Assembly: GCA_022842935.1 (NCBI GenBank)
Contig: JALHOP010000009.1
Coordinates: forward strand, 124,001 to 188,000
DNA from: Myxococcota bacterium
Lineage (GTDB): Bacteria; Myxococcota; XYA12-FULL-58-9; JALHOP01
Reading direction: 5' to 3'
DNA length: 64,000 bases
Below are positions 34,586-44,032 of this stretch, one piece after another. Position 1 is the stretch's first letter; every line of letters starts with the position of its first letter. The notes under the pieces are model-generated. The model was not told the origin of the DNA and did no database searches. It saw nothing but the letters and a program-made list of their open reading frames with translations. A program made the position numbers and the translations under genes.

Positions 34586-34987
34586 CTACGTCTCGCCCGG
34601 AGCGCGCCGCATCAAGACTGCCGCGAACGCCTCTTCGCGGGTCTCGTAGAGCGTTGCGTCGGCCTGGTAGCGTATCCCGCTCGTCAACATTGCAATGCGA
34701 ATGACCGGGGTACCAGCATAGCGTGCGCTATAGCGATAGAATGCACCCGCCACCGCTGCGCGCTCCTTTGCGTAAACCGGGCGGACATCGGCGGCGACCG
34801 TCAGATTGTCTAGACAGATGACGACGTCACGCGGTTCCGGAAACTTCGCGAGTTTGTTCTTGAAGGCCGCGAAAAACTCGTGCACCCGACTCTCGGTGTC
34901 GATGAGACAGGCGTCGAAGGTGAATTCGATGACGCCCGTGATGGCGTCGCGTGTCGCCTGAATGAGCGACTCGAAACCAGTGCTCAT
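34586..34987 (-). CDS. hypothetical protein
   Basis: About 133 residues, soluble, with alternating strands and helices: VIEFTFDACLIDTESRVHEFFAAFKNKLA, then RDVVICLDNLTVAADV and IRIAMLTSGIRYQ. The order and spacing recall small alpha/beta regulators such as STAS-like or SpoIIAA-like folds found in many myxobacterial genomes, but I recognise no motif firmly. ATG 34987 is preferred; an ATG 18 bases upstream is possible. It stands 116 bases before the molybdate operon, whose promoter could lie in that gap. Confidence 0.6.
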   Translation of the reverse strand: MSTGFESLIQATRDAITGVIEFTFDACLIDTESRVHEFFAAFKNKLAKFPEPRDVVICLDNLTVAADVRPVYAKERAAVAGAFYRYSARYAGTPVIRIAMLTSGIRYQADATLYETREEAFAAVLMRRAPGET

Positions 34988-35033
34988 GCGTCGATGTAGC
35001 CCCAACTCGAGCGGGTCGGCAACCTATGGCGCG

Positions 35034-38024
35034 CTAGGGGCAGACGCCAATGACGTCCGCTCCCGCGTCCGCGCTTGCGAAAGACCTGGATTCACCGTCG
35101 ATGTCGCGAAGGTCCGAGACATCAAGGTCGGCGCCGCTCACATGCAAGACGCGCCCCACTTGTGGCCCGAGCGGGTCTCCATGGATTCCGTCGGAGCACA
35201 TGAGGGGAGCCTCTGCGTGGTTACCCTCGGCGGTCTCGGCGACCATGCTGTTGATGGAGTCCTCGTCCATCGCAGCGTGGTTCTGGGGCAGATCGAGGTC
35301 CTCGGTCGAGGATTGCTCGAAGCGCACGAAGAGAGCCGCAGGGCTGCTTGGGTTCTCGATTCCGTAGACGTTGTCCCGCATGGCGCTCAAGCCAAGTCCG
35401 GCGCTGACGTTGGCATGCTCGACCGCGAATGGAGTGGCCCTGCTGTCGCCACTACCAAAGCTTTGGTCAAAGACACCGAAGCCGTTGGCGAGGAGCAACA
35501 CGGGGTCCGTCCGCGCGACGTGCATCAAGTAGAACGCGGTGGCGAAGGCCCCGGAACAGCTCGGCGCCGTACAGCTCGCCACGCGTACGTTGTTGAAGGC
35601 AAGCGTCGCCGCGGTCGTGAAGGCGAGCACGCCAACGTTTGCGGAGCTTTGCTTGATGTTGATGACGTTGTTGTCGATCACCGTGACCTTGTCGGGGTCC
35701 TGTCCGGCTGCGGTGTATTTTCCCGAGAGTCGCACGCCGATCGCAAGGCTACTCGGAGCGTCTATCGTCACGACGTTGCGTGTCGCACGCAGACCGAGGG
35801 AGCCAAGCGTCGAGCTGCGCCGCGAGCCGTCCTGAATGCCGATGAGCCGCACTGCCGACCCAGGGACCGCGTCGCCGATACGAATCACCGAGTCGGAGAG
35901 CAAGACATCGCGGGTGAGGAGTGTGACGACTCCCGCCATGGTCGGGCTCGACTCGTCCTCACTGGTACCGAGTCGACAGTCGACGGTGTTGTTTTGGAGG
36001 GACGCGCTGTCAGTGCCGAATAGACCAATGCAAGCGCGCACAGGGACGGTCCCCGTATTGTTCACCGAAAGGGGACCCACGAACGTGGTGTTGGCGACCG
36101 TGAGCAGTCTCGAGCCATAGTTGGCACCTCCTAGTCCCGTCGCGATGTCGTCGTTCGCTAGGTTCATCTGGCCATCGATGAGACCGCCTCCGATCCACGT
36201 CGCTGCGAGATTGGCGATGGTCACGGTACCGCCCGTCATCGTCACGCCATTGGTGCGCAGCAGACGCATGCCGGCAATGCGGCCGACCGACCAGCCGTTC
36301 ACCGGTAGGACGCCGTCCGCCGCTTCCACGGTGGCGACGACATTGTTGAGCTCGGCCTCGTGGGAGTCACGCAAGACGACAGCAGCGGCCTCGCTGACGT
36401 CCTGGCTGCCCACCCGTACTCGGATGAGGGCATCGTTCATCACGGCCCCGTACGAGCCGAGACCCAGATTCGCGCTGGTGACATCGGGGTTTGGCTCTTC
36501 GTAGCCGTCACTCCACCCTGCTGCGACGGAAGTCGGAAGTCCTGGGCTTGCCGTCGCGGTGACGTCGAGCGTCACACCGTTACAGTCCATCCCAGACTGA
36601 CCGCTTTCGCGGTCGCCAAGGTCCATGCTGAGCAGGCCGTAAGCTTGACGGCCCGACGCGACGAGCGTCGAGCGCGTGCTTAGGCCAGGCGATGAAAACA
36701 CCAAACGACGCGTACCGAGCGCGGCGACGGCGACCGCAAGCCGCGCTTGTGAGGCGCTGACCGTCGTGCCCACGAGCGTGAGGCTCCGGGAGCCGCCACA
36801 GGTCGCGCTGAAGCCTGGTAGGCAGCCACCGAGCTCGAGCGCGCTCGAGCTTCCGTCGCTGACGCCGAGCGCAGACGACGTTTCGGCCCGTGCCTCATCG
36901 GCGGTGCGGGCATCGCTCTTGACGTCGATGCTCGAGACTTGGATGCGCACGTCTCCCGCGCCCAGCATGCGCAAACCCGTCGCAGTACGCGATTCTTCAT
37001 TGATGGTGGTCGCCGTGATGATGGCGTCCACATTGTCAGTAAGCTCGATGCCCACCGAAGCCAGGCCCGAGAGCGCGCCGCGGATGTTCACCGCGCTGGT
37101 CGACAGAAGTGCCCGCCCGCTATCGGGAGCGCCTGCCGCACGTAGGCTATAGTGGATTGCGTCTGCGGCTCCTGCGTTGACCGCCGCGCCTGACCGCGGG
37201 CTCGAGCCGAGGTCGACGCTGGTAAGCGCGAGGTTTGTGGATGCGGCGTCCACGAGGACGCATTCAGCTGTGCAGGCTGCGGACCTGAAAATGGCGACAT
37301 TTTCGATGGCGACCGTATCGCTGAGGCTTGGCGCCGCGACGGCCAGGCGCGCGTTCGCGGCCAGCGCGAGCTCACTGCGGCTTTCTGCCGCGGGCGCATC
37401 CCACGACCCGTCATTGCGAACGTACCCACCGCGCACGGTGACGCCGCGGTCGATGAGCAGGTCGGTCGTCACTTGCTGAGGCGGGCCCGAGGCTAGGCTC
37501 ACTTGCGCAAGTTGATAGTCTGTCGCCGCGCGTAAGGCGTCGCGCAGGTCGCAAAACGGCAGCTCCGGCGTTCCTTGCGCCGCTTCGCTCGTCGCATCAT
37601 ACGCGGCCGCGCAAGGTGTGGCCGCGGAGACATGCGCCCCTACGTCGCGGATGAGTAACCGCGCGGACGTCGTGCCTTCGGCCGTTCCGTCGCTGACGGT
37701 GAGTGTGACACTGCAGTCACTTTCGGCCGTCAGGTCCGACAATTGTAGCTCTATCGCGTTGGTCGCGCCGACGACGCTGCCCGAGCAGTCTTCCGCCACG
37801 GACCAGGCAAAGGTCAGCGGGTCGAGGTCCGGGTCCGAGGACGGAGCTGCGCTGATGAGGACACGCGTGCGTGCCCCCACACGGAGATTGCCTTCCCCGT
37901 CAACGCCGCGGATGCGCGCGAGCGGAGCCTCGTTCGCGAGGCATGTGTCGTCCGTGCAGGGGTCACCCGCTTCGAAGACACACGCAGCGGGCAGCGTTGA
38001 CGCCACCACGATCAGGCAACGCAT
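35034..38024 (-). CDS. very large lipoprotein with PKD-like domain and beta-helix repeats
   Basis: A 996-residue predicted lipoprotein with lipobox LPAAC near residue 14. A Cys-containing linker (GDPCTDDTC) is followed by a PKD/Ig-like domain (SSDPDLDPLTFAWSVAEDC, SVTLTVSDG). From about 130 on there are long irregular repeats of short strands with V-x-I/N-V patterns (VTVRGGYVRND, GVTMTGGTVTIAN), the mark of right-handed parallel beta-helices. It is probably exposed on the cell surface. It shares its Ig-like opening with the protein at 14586-16535, so the two may be paralogues in N-terminal design. The frame is open 24 codons further upstream; ATG 38024 gives the signal peptide. Confidence 0.85.
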   Translation of the reverse strand: MRCLIVVASTLPAACVFEAGDPCTDDTCLANEAPLARIRGVDGEGNLRVGARTRVLISAAPSSDPDLDPLTFAWSVAEDCSGSVVGATNAIELQLSDLTAESDCSVTLTVSDGTAEGTTSARLLIRDVGAHVSAATPCAAAYDATSEAAQGTPELPFCDLRDALRAATDYQLAQVSLASGPPQQVTTDLLIDRGVTVRGGYVRNDGSWDAPAAESRSELALAANARLAVAAPSLSDTVAIENVAIFRSAACTAECVLVDAASTNLALTSVDLGSSPRSGAAVNAGAADAIHYSLRAAGAPDSGRALLSTSAVNIRGALSGLASVGIELTDNVDAIITATTINEESRTATGLRMLGAGDVRIQVSSIDVKSDARTADEARAETSSALGVSDGSSSALELGGCLPGFSATCGGSRSLTLVGTTVSASQARLAVAVAALGTRRLVFSSPGLSTRSTLVASGRQAYGLLSMDLGDRESGQSGMDCNGVTLDVTATASPGLPTSVAAGWSDGYEEPNPDVTSANLGLGSYGAVMNDALIRVRVGSQDVSEAAAVVLRDSHEAELNNVVATVEAADGVLPVNGWSVGRIAGMRLLRTNGVTMTGGTVTIANLAATWIGGGLIDGQMNLANDDIATGLGGANYGSRLLTVANTTFVGPLSVNNTGTVPVRACIGLFGTDSASLQNNTVDCRLGTSEDESSPTMAGVVTLLTRDVLLSDSVIRIGDAVPGSAVRLIGIQDGSRRSSTLGSLGLRATRNVVTIDAPSSLAIGVRLSGKYTAAGQDPDKVTVIDNNVINIKQSSANVGVLAFTTAATLAFNNVRVASCTAPSCSGAFATAFYLMHVARTDPVLLLANGFGVFDQSFGSGDSRATPFAVEHANVSAGLGLSAMRDNVYGIENPSSPAALFVRFEQSSTEDLDLPQNHAAMDEDSINSMVAETAEGNHAEAPLMCSDGIHGDPLGPQVGRVLHVSGADLDVSDLRDIDGESRSFASADAGADVIGVCP

Positions 38025-38114
38025 GATCCGCACCCAAAGACGGTGCCCCACGCGACGACCCTCCGCCAGCTGCACGGCCGTGGCATGTGTGGGCATGTGC
38101 GGAGGTGCGAATCG

Positions 38115-39584
38115 CTAGGCGGCCGTCTGCGCCTTTTCACGGACGTAGCGGGGCTTCAAGCTTGCTCCAACGACGACGCGCTTGATGCTGGCGTCATCGG
38201 GTACCTGAAACACCGGGTCGCGCAAGATTTGCTCGAAGATCGCCTGCAGACCGCGGCCGCCCGTGCCACGCGCGAGGCCCCGTCGTGCGATCTCCTTGAT
38301 GGCGTCCGGCTTGATGTCGAGCTCGACACCTTCGGCGGCGAACGAACCCTTGTACTGCTTGGCGATCGCGTCGCGCGGCGTCGTGATGATGTGCGCGAGG
38401 TCCTCGACTGTGAGGGGCAAAAGACCCGCGATCGCCGGGAAGCGACCGACGAGCTCGCGCATCATGCCGTAGTTCACCAGGTCGGCCGGCTCGAGGCTCG
38501 AGTAGGCGGCGCGCAGGTCGACCTTGTTGCGCTCCTCCGGCGTCTTCACCTCTCCACCGAAGCCAATCGAGGGCCTGCTGCCAGTTTCTTCCGCGGTCAT
38601 GCGCCGCTTCCAGATCTCCTCGATACCCGAGAAAGCGCCGCCACCGATGAACAAGACGTTCGACGTGTCGAACTTGATGAAGTCTTGTCCCGGGTGCTTG
38701 CGGCCTCCCGTCGGCGGCACGTTGAAGACGCCGCCTTCGACGATCTTGAGCAACATTTGCTGAACGCCAGCACCGGAGACATCACGGGTGATCGAGACAC
38801 TGTCGCCCTCGGGCTTACGCTTCTTGTCGAACTCGTCGATGAAGAGAATGCCGCGCTGCGCCTTCTCGACATCGCCGCCAGCGGCCTCGACGAGTTTCAG
38901 CAGCATGGCCTCGACGTCCTCTCCGACGTATCCGGCCTCCGTATAGGAGTTTGCGTCCACCATGGCGAAGGGCACATCGAGGAGCTTCGCGATGGTTTGG
39001 GCGATGAGCGTCTTGCCAACGCCGGTGGGGCCGGCAAGCAGGATGTTCACCTTCTTGAGCAAGTCTTCGGGGACGGGCACGCCACGCTTCTTGCAGTCAT
39101 CGATGACGGCAGCTCGCTTCAGGTGCTGATAGACCGCGTTCGCGACCACTTTTTTGGCGAGCTCTTGGCCCCATACGTATTGGTCGAGATGTTTGACGAT
39201 CTGCGAAGGTGTCGGAATATCCGCAAGCAGGGGGCTTCGGGCTCTCGGTAGCGGCTCGATCGCGGCAACTTGGCCAGCGAGCGACGGAGTGAGAAACATG
39301 TCGCCGATGCTGGCATTGGTGCCCGCTTTAGCGGCTAGTTGCTCGACGTGTGTCAATGTCTTCAAGAAGCGCTCGGCTCCGTACGCCTGAACCGCGCTCC
39401 GTACGGCCGCCATAGCGTCTTCGAAAGCCCCGGCGTTCGGGTGCGTCTCGGCGCCCCTCAGCGCGGTCTCGAGCTCCGACTGGTTACGCGGCGACTTCGA
39501 AGGAACGAGCGTGCCCGTCTTCATGGCGATGTACGCGAGTGACGCTTCGGTCCCAACGGGGAGAACATTGCCAAGACTGCTCAA
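38115..39584 (-). CDS. clpX: ClpX-like AAA+ unfoldase lacking the zinc-binding domain
   Basis: A 489-residue AAA+ protein very like ClpX from residue 125 on: Walker A GPTGVGKT (185-192), pore loop GYVGED (218-223), Walker B FIDEFDK, the RKH loop GGRKHPG (295-297) and the ClpP-docking tripeptide IGF (340-342). Classical ClpX starts with a four-cysteine zinc domain of about 60 residues that binds adaptors and some substrates. Here the first 120 residues hold no cysteine and form an unrelated helical region. So ClpP contact seems kept and substrate choice changed. No clpP lies nearby. It is likely a second, specialised ClpX. The TTG start at 39584 is backed by a perfect GGAGG five bases upstream. 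Confidence 0.9.
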   Translation of the reverse strand: MSSLGNVLPVGTEASLAYIAMKTGTLVPSKSPRNQSELETALRGAETHPNAGAFEDAMAAVRSAVQAYGAERFLKTLTHVEQLAAKAGTNASIGDMFLTPSLAGQVAAIEPLPRARSPLLADIPTPSQIVKHLDQYVWGQELAKKVVANAVYQHLKRAAVIDDCKKRGVPVPEDLLKKVNILLAGPTGVGKTLIAQTIAKLLDVPFAMVDANSYTEAGYVGEDVEAMLLKLVEAAGGDVEKAQRGILFIDEFDKKRKPEGDSVSITRDVSGAGVQQMLLKIVEGGVFNVPPTGGRKHPGQDFIKFDTSNVLFIGGGAFSGIEEIWKRRMTAEETGSRPSIGFGGEVKTPEERNKVDLRAAYSSLEPADLVNYGMMRELVGRFPAIAGLLPLTVEDLAHIITTPRDAIAKQYKGSFAAEGVELDIKPDAIKEIARRGLARGTGGRGLQAIFEQILRDPVFQVPDDASIKRVVVGASLKPRYVREKAQTAA

Positions 39585-39600
39585 AACCGCCTCCAGGTCG

Positions 39601-39615
39601 CTGACATGTTGTCAG
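39601..39615. promoter_or_regulatory. perfect inverted repeat in the clpX-like leader
   Basis: CTGACA-TGT-TGTCAG is a perfect 6-3-6 inverted repeat, 16 bases upstream of the TTG start of the ClpX-like gene (minus strand) and just beyond its GGAGG site. Its position in the leader fits an operator for a dimeric repressor. Its symmetry is of the kind many helix-turn-helix dimers need, but no regulator is identified. Confidence 0.35.
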
Positions 39616-39800
39616 GGTTCCTATCGGCACGAATTCTTCGAGGTTGTGCAGCCCCGCCAACATTTATTGATCTGCTGGCACTTCATCAGAGTGTGTCTCA
39701 TGACCGCGTCGAGGCACCTCGAGGCGTGTAGCCGAGTCATGAGGAACGCATCGATACGCGATGGCGGCGCGTCTATCAGGGATGCGTTGCTGTCGAGCCG

Positions 39801-40349
39801 CTAGCTGCGACGCTTCTGATCACGGCGCTGGTGCTCCATGAACACCTGCCACACGTGTTTGACTTCGCTTGCGCCCTCGACGTTGTCGTCGCTCATCCCC
39901 AAGCGCTCGACCTCTGCGTCATGCGGGTCGGTGCCGGAGATGAAGATATGACCTTTGCGCATCTCGGCTTCGATGGCGCCGACTTTGCGGACTACTTGCT
40001 CTGGCGCCGTGAGCGGCCCGAGCTGTCCAGCTTGCGCGTGGGCGATGTCCGCCCGAGCGACCTGCTGCGACCTCGTTGCGGCCTGGCTGCGAGCACTCGC
40101 CATGGCTTGGTGCCACTGGTGCGTGTCGTTCGCGAGCTGCTGCGCCTTGACCAGGGCCTCGTCGCGATTGTCGTGCTTGACGTTCGCATCGTGGCGCCGT
40201 GAGGCGTGGAGGTCTTTGCCCTTCCAGGCGTCGTATTGTTGAATCTCGACTAGCCACTCGTCGTTCAGCGTTGCGTGCATGTGCCTGGTCGCGTCGACCT
40301 GAGCACGGCGTTGGGCACGCACGCCGTCGATACTTATGTCCGAATCCAT
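39801..40349 (-). CDS. hypothetical His/Gln-rich helical protein
   Basis: About 182 residues, without signal peptide, very rich in Ala, Gln, His, Arg and Asp, and predicted to be almost wholly helical (about 15-125, e.g. RSQAATRSQQVARADIAHAQAG). A shorter C-terminal part contains GHIFISGTDPHDAEVERLG. No cysteine. Such composition suits a coiled-coil or chaperone-like protein. The start is uncertain: AAGGAG lies only two bases before ATG 40349, and an upstream ATG at 40415 would add 22 residues. It is not a family I know. Confidence 0.55.
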   Translation of the reverse strand: MDSDISIDGVRAQRRAQVDATRHMHATLNDEWLVEIQQYDAWKGKDLHASRRHDANVKHDNRDEALVKAQQLANDTHQWHQAMASARSQAATRSQQVARADIAHAQAGQLGPLTAPEQVVRKVGAIEAEMRKGHIFISGTDPHDAEVERLGMSDDNVEGASEVKHVWQVFMEHQRRDQKRRS

Positions 40350-40660
40350 AGCTCCTTGTCCCTGAATGCGCGGACTGCTTCCGAGCGTTCTGAAAAACAC
40401 GCCCGACATTCGCATCGTGCGTTACGACCCGCTTATCGGTCGCGGCGACTGATCGTTGCGCCTCGATCGGTGACAAAAATCGCTACCTTAAAAAAACGCT
40501 GCCAGGCCGTATGATTAGGGCCCCCGGGCAGGCTGACTAAAATGTCTCGCCCTGCCGTCTACGGAGCTCGAGCTCGGCGTGGGTCTGAGCGAGCGCCAAC
40601 CGACCGAGCGCACGATGGTGCTCTCGGTCTCGAGCGTGGTGACGATGATCGAGACGAGGC
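40350..40660. other. intergenic stretch, possible promoter region
   Basis: About 310 bases without a convincing gene. A short A-rich run (caaaaatcgctaccttaaaaa at 40466-40496) breaks the otherwise GC-rich sequence and could belong to a promoter for the helical protein on the minus strand. Small open frames here are antisense of one another and lack ribosome sites. Confidence 0.4.
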
Positions 40661-41401
40661 TCACGGGCGTACGGCGGCGTACGGGCGAAGGGCGCCGTCG
40701 ATCTTGATGAACGAAAGGAGAACGGGATTGTCGCCAATCTTGAAGGTCTCCCGCGTGCCTTTTCGCATACACACAGCCAGATGCTGATACGCCTCGAGGT
40801 TGACGACCAAGAGCTTTTCGTCCGGGAGCGGCGACACGGCATGTTTGGCGAGGGCCCTGCGTAGCCCGTCCGCGTCGCGCCGGCGCAGCGCCTCACCCTT
40901 CACCATCGGGAAGAGGCGCTCCGTTTCGGCGTACGACTCCGCGAACTGGGCGAGAAATTCGTCGACTTTCTTGGCCACCAAGAGGCCGTGCAACTCCTTC
41001 ACCTTTGCGCGGTAGGTGACTTCGGTGTCGTAGTCGAGCGTCGCGCCGAGCCGCCAAAGCGGTTCGCGTAGCGAACTAGGCACAGTGAACACAGCGCCGC
41101 CGCGTTTGAGAGTCGCGATGACCTGCCCGTCGTCGGTCTCCCAGCTCCGCGAGTCGTCGCGGCCGAGCACGAGCATCACTCGGGCCATCACCGCGGGAGC
41201 TTTCTCCGTGGCATTCTGCGGTTCGATGAACACGTGGTTTGCGCCCGGGACCACGTAGTGCTCGATGGCTGTCCGCTTGGTGGCGGCTTCGACGCGCACG
41301 CCGTTGACGACCAGGCGCACCGGCGCATCGTAGTCGATTGCAAGCACGTAGGTCTCGAACGTCGCTGGGGCCGCCAACAGAACGGCGAGCGCGAGGTACA
41401 C
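40661..41401 (-). CDS. exported protein of unknown function
   Basis: About 246 residues with a short hydrophobic N-terminus (MYLALAVLLAAPATFETYVLA) that looks like a signal peptide or membrane anchor. Residues 20-120 are a beta-sandwich-like module with tandem V-x-V patterns. The remainder is helical with many charged residues and ends in DNPVLLSFIKIDGALRPYA. No catalytic motif is seen. The frame is open 17 codons further upstream; GTG 41401 was chosen because it starts the hydrophobic segment. The next minus-strand gene lies 69 bases upstream, possibly in the same unit. Confidence 0.6.
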   Translation of the reverse strand: MYLALAVLLAAPATFETYVLAIDYDAPVRLVVNGVRVEAATKRTAIEHYVVPGANHVFIEPQNATEKAPAVMARVMLVLGRDDSRSWETDDGQVIATLKRGGAVFTVPSSLREPLWRLGATLDYDTEVTYRAKVKELHGLLVAKKVDEFLAQFAESYAETERLFPMVKGEALRRRDADGLRRALAKHAVSPLPDEKLLVVNLEAYQHLAVCMRKGTRETFKIGDNPVLLSFIKIDGALRPYAAVRP

Positions 41402-41470
41402 GTCTCTAACTCTGCCGCTCGACCAAGCGGGAGTGAGTGGACCCGTGGGCAATAGGGAAGAGCACAGCGG

Positions 41471-41908
41471 TCATGGCTCGTCGCCGTAGCAGGTCATCTT
41501 CTTCACGTCGTCTTTGACCCATTTGTTCTTGCCGAGATCGACATGCCACGACTCGCTTGGCTTGAAAGTCGAAACTTCCCCGGTCGCCGCTTTGGCGTGC
41601 GCGAGCACCGCGTGATTCATGAGCAAGGCGTCGCCCTTCGCGCCCTTCATCACACAGGTCGCGCCATCGAAGAACCAAGTCTGATTGGCGAGCGGACTAG
41701 TCACTTTCACGCGATGCAATTCGTTCCACGCGCCGTCGGCGTGCTCACGTCGGGAAAAGACCAGGGAACGCTCGCCCGCGCACTCGATGACGGCGACCTT
41801 GGTGTTTTCGTAGCCGATGTCGCCGCTTGCGCTGAAGCGGGGGCGGGCGTCGTGCAATTCGCGGCACTCGGGAGCGAAGAGGAGCAGCACTGCGAGGGCG
41901 TATCCCAT
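41471..41908 (-). CDS. small exported protein of unknown function
   Basis: A 145-residue protein with a weak, short signal (MGYALAVLLLFAPEC). Four cysteines (Cys15, and one each in IECAGE, ATCVMKG and MTCYG) could give two disulfides in a periplasmic fold. The body alternates short strands and charged turns. No family recognised. The ATG at 41908 follows the neighbouring plus-strand kinase gene by 72 bases in divergent orientation, so regulatory sequence may lie between them. Confidence 0.6.
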   Translation of the reverse strand: MGYALAVLLLFAPECRELHDARPRFSASGDIGYENTKVAVIECAGERSLVFSRREHADGAWNELHRVKVTSPLANQTWFFDGATCVMKGAKGDALLMNHAVLAHAKAATGEVSTFKPSESWHVDLGKNKWVKDDVKKMTCYGDEP

Positions 41909-41980
41909 GGCAAAACCTCCGTGCGCTTGCTCCTACCAACTCTATTGGCGCAAAACCACTCCGGGGAACGGAGTTGAAGA

Positions 41981-42850
41981 ATGGCACTATATCTGGGCGT
42001 TGATGCGGGCGGCAGTCACTGTCGGGCGCGGCTCACCGACGATACCGGTAAGGTGCTGGGCACGGGCCAGTCAGGTCCGGCAAACACACGCATGGGTGTC
42101 GAGCCGCTGCACGCGCGACTCCTCGAAACCTGTACCCAGGCGACCACGATGGCGAGCCTGTCTGCGGCCGACGTCGCCAAGGTCCACGTTGGCATGGGTA
42201 TCGCCGGCATCAACCGCATGGGCGCCAAGGCGAAGCTTCGGGCGCTGCCTTTCCCCTTCGCGAGTCTCGCGCTCACCAGCGACGCCGTCATCGCAAACCT
42301 CGGTGCTCATATGGGTGCCGACGGCGCGACCCTCATCCTCGGCACGGGTAGCGTGGGCATCATCAAGCTCGGTGAAGACAGCATCAGCATCGGCGGCTAT
42401 GGATTTCCAATCTCTGACGAAGGAAGTGGGGCCGCGCTGGGCTTGTCAGCGATTCGCCATGCGTTGCGCGCGCTCGATGGTCGCAGCCGCTCGACGCCGC
42501 TAAGTCAGGAAGTGACGCGCCAGTTCGACCATGTCACTGCGCGCATGGTTGCCTGGATGGACGAGGCGACTCCGGCCGACTACGCGACCTTTGCGCCGCT
42601 CGTCATGGACTACGCCGAGAATGGTGATGAAATCGCGCGCTCCATCGTCAGCGAAGCAGCAGGTCACGTCGAGCGTTTCATCGAGACCATCTTCGCGCGC
42701 GGTGCGACGCGATTGTGCTTGGCGGGCGGCTTGTCATCGCGCATGAAACCGTGGTTGCGGGCGCGCATCGTCGACAAGGTTTCGCCCCCGTTGGGTGATC
42801 CTTTGGATGGCGCCCTGCTGCTGGCGGGGCGGCCTTCGCCCACGGACTGA
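41981..42850 (+). CDS. BadF-family sugar kinase (GlcNAc/MurNAc kinase-like)
   Basis: A 289-residue ASKHA-fold kinase of the BadF/BadG/BcrA/BcrD family. The phosphate-1 loop is VDAGGSHCRARL (7-18). The phosphate-2 region is LGTGSVG, followed by the family-typical GGYGFPISDEGSGA, and there is a late adenosine motif LAGGLSS. N-acetylglucosamine and N-acetylmuramic-acid kinases such as Clostridium acetobutylicum MurK belong here. It faces the murQ-nagA operon tail to tail. This fits a role in making MurNAc-6-phosphate or GlcNAc-6-phosphate for that pathway. A different amino sugar cannot be excluded. Confidence 0.85.
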   Translation: MALYLGVDAGGSHCRARLTDDTGKVLGTGQSGPANTRMGVEPLHARLLETCTQATTMASLSAADVAKVHVGMGIAGINRMGAKAKLRALPFPFASLALTSDAVIANLGAHMGADGATLILGTGSVGIIKLGEDSISIGGYGFPISDEGSGAALGLSAIRHALRALDGRSRSTPLSQEVTRQFDHVTARMVAWMDEATPADYATFAPLVMDYAENGDEIARSIVSEAAGHVERFIETIFARGATRLCLAGGLSSRMKPWLRARIVDKVSPPLGDPLDGALLLAGRPSPTD

Positions 42851-42880
42851 CGTCTACGGGTCTCGTGGTCACTGGCCGCG

Positions 42881-44032
42881 TCAAGCGATGCTGCTATAGC
42901 GTACACCATCGACCCAGGTCGCCGTGACCTGTAGCGCGTCATCCAAGTGGACGAGGTCGGCTTTGCGCCCAGGGGCGAGCACTCCGTGGCTGTCCTCGAG
43001 ACCGAGGAACAGCGCCGGGGTTGCGCTCGCCATCCTGGATGCGGTCGCGAGATCGATGCCCATCATGGCGGTTGCGTTGCGCACGGCCGAGGCCATGTCG
43101 AGGTGAGAGCCAGCGAGCTGACCCTCCGGTCCACGCAGGGCGCCGTTCGCGACTGTGATGGTCTGGCCAAAGAGCGTGAATCGCTCGATGTTCGCGCCGA
43201 CCGAGGCCATGGCGTCGGTGACGAGCATGAGCCCGCCGGGACCTCGTGCTTTCAATGCGACACGTAAGCTCGCGGGCGATACGTGGTGTCCGTCGACGAT
43301 GATGCCTGAAATGCACGAATGGCTCTCGAGCGCGGCGCCCACCACGCCTGGTGCACGGCTATCGAGCTGGGTCATGGCGTTGAAGAGGTGGGTTGCGCCC
43401 CGCATGCCCTCCGCGAAAGCGGCTTGCATCTGCTCGTAGGTTGCGAGCGTGTGCCCAGCCGCCACGACGACTCCCCGCTCGACCAGCGCGGCGATGAGGC
43501 CTGCTTCGCAGAGCTCGGGTGCCAGAGTGACGAGCGTCTTGCCATGCTTCAGTGACGAGAGCAGCGTGACCGCTTCGCGATCGAGCCGACGGAACTTGCT
43601 GGCATCGTGGATGCCACGCTTCTGGGCGTTCAAGAACGGGCCCTCGATATGGATGCCCAGCACGCCGGGTATCTTGGCCGCGATAGCGTCGTCTACCGCG
43701 GCGATGGCGCGGGCTACCTTCTCGAGCTCATCGCTGATGAGCGTAGGCAAGAACCCGGTGGTGCCGAAGCGTCGATGCGCCGCAGCGATGGCGCCGACGC
43801 CCTCGACCGTCGGCGCGTCGTTCAAGAGCACGCCGCCGCCTCCGTTCACCTGTGTGTCGATGAAACCCGGCAAGAGCGCGCCCCCATCGAGCGCCTCGTG
43901 GCCGACATCGTGTGGTACTTGCGTCGCTGGCACGATTGCTTGGACACGACCGTCCGCCATGACGAGAGCATGGTGGTCGTACCAGACCCCGCCCGATAGA
44001 ATTCGAGCGCCGAGGAGAGCCACGCGCGTCAT
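42881..44032 (-). CDS. nagA: N-acetylglucosamine-6-phosphate deacetylase
   Basis: A 383-residue amidohydrolase-fold enzyme that turns GlcNAc-6-phosphate into GlcN-6-phosphate and acetate. Typical blocks: FIDTQVNGGGG early, HIEGPFLN with the metal-binding Glu, AAGHTLAT and GATHLFNAM with the metal-binding His residues, VDGHHVSP, and LVTDAMAS with the catalytic Asp. Its ATG overlaps the stop of the SIS-domain gene as ATGA. It is the third enzyme of the amino-sugar pathway in this operon. Confidence 0.95.
   Translation of the reverse strand: MTRVALLGARILSGGVWYDHHALVMADGRVQAIVPATQVPHDVGHEALDGGALLPGFIDTQVNGGGGVLLNDAPTVEGVGAIAAAHRRFGTTGFLPTLISDELEKVARAIAAVDDAIAAKIPGVLGIHIEGPFLNAQKRGIHDASKFRRLDREAVTLLSSLKHGKTLVTLAPELCEAGLIAALVERGVVVAAGHTLATYEQMQAAFAEGMRGATHLFNAMTQLDSRAPGVVGAALESHSCISGIIVDGHHVSPASLRVALKARGPGGLMLVTDAMASVGANIERFTLFGQTITVANGALRGPEGQLAGSHLDMASAVRNATAMMGIDLATASRMASATPALFLGLEDSHGVLAPGRKADLVHLDDALQVTATWVDGVRYSSIA

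Noticed and set aside
38043-39251. 402-codon open frame antisense to the ClpX-like gene
   Set aside because: The opposite strand encodes a full set of ClpX motifs; this is a GC-rich shadow frame.
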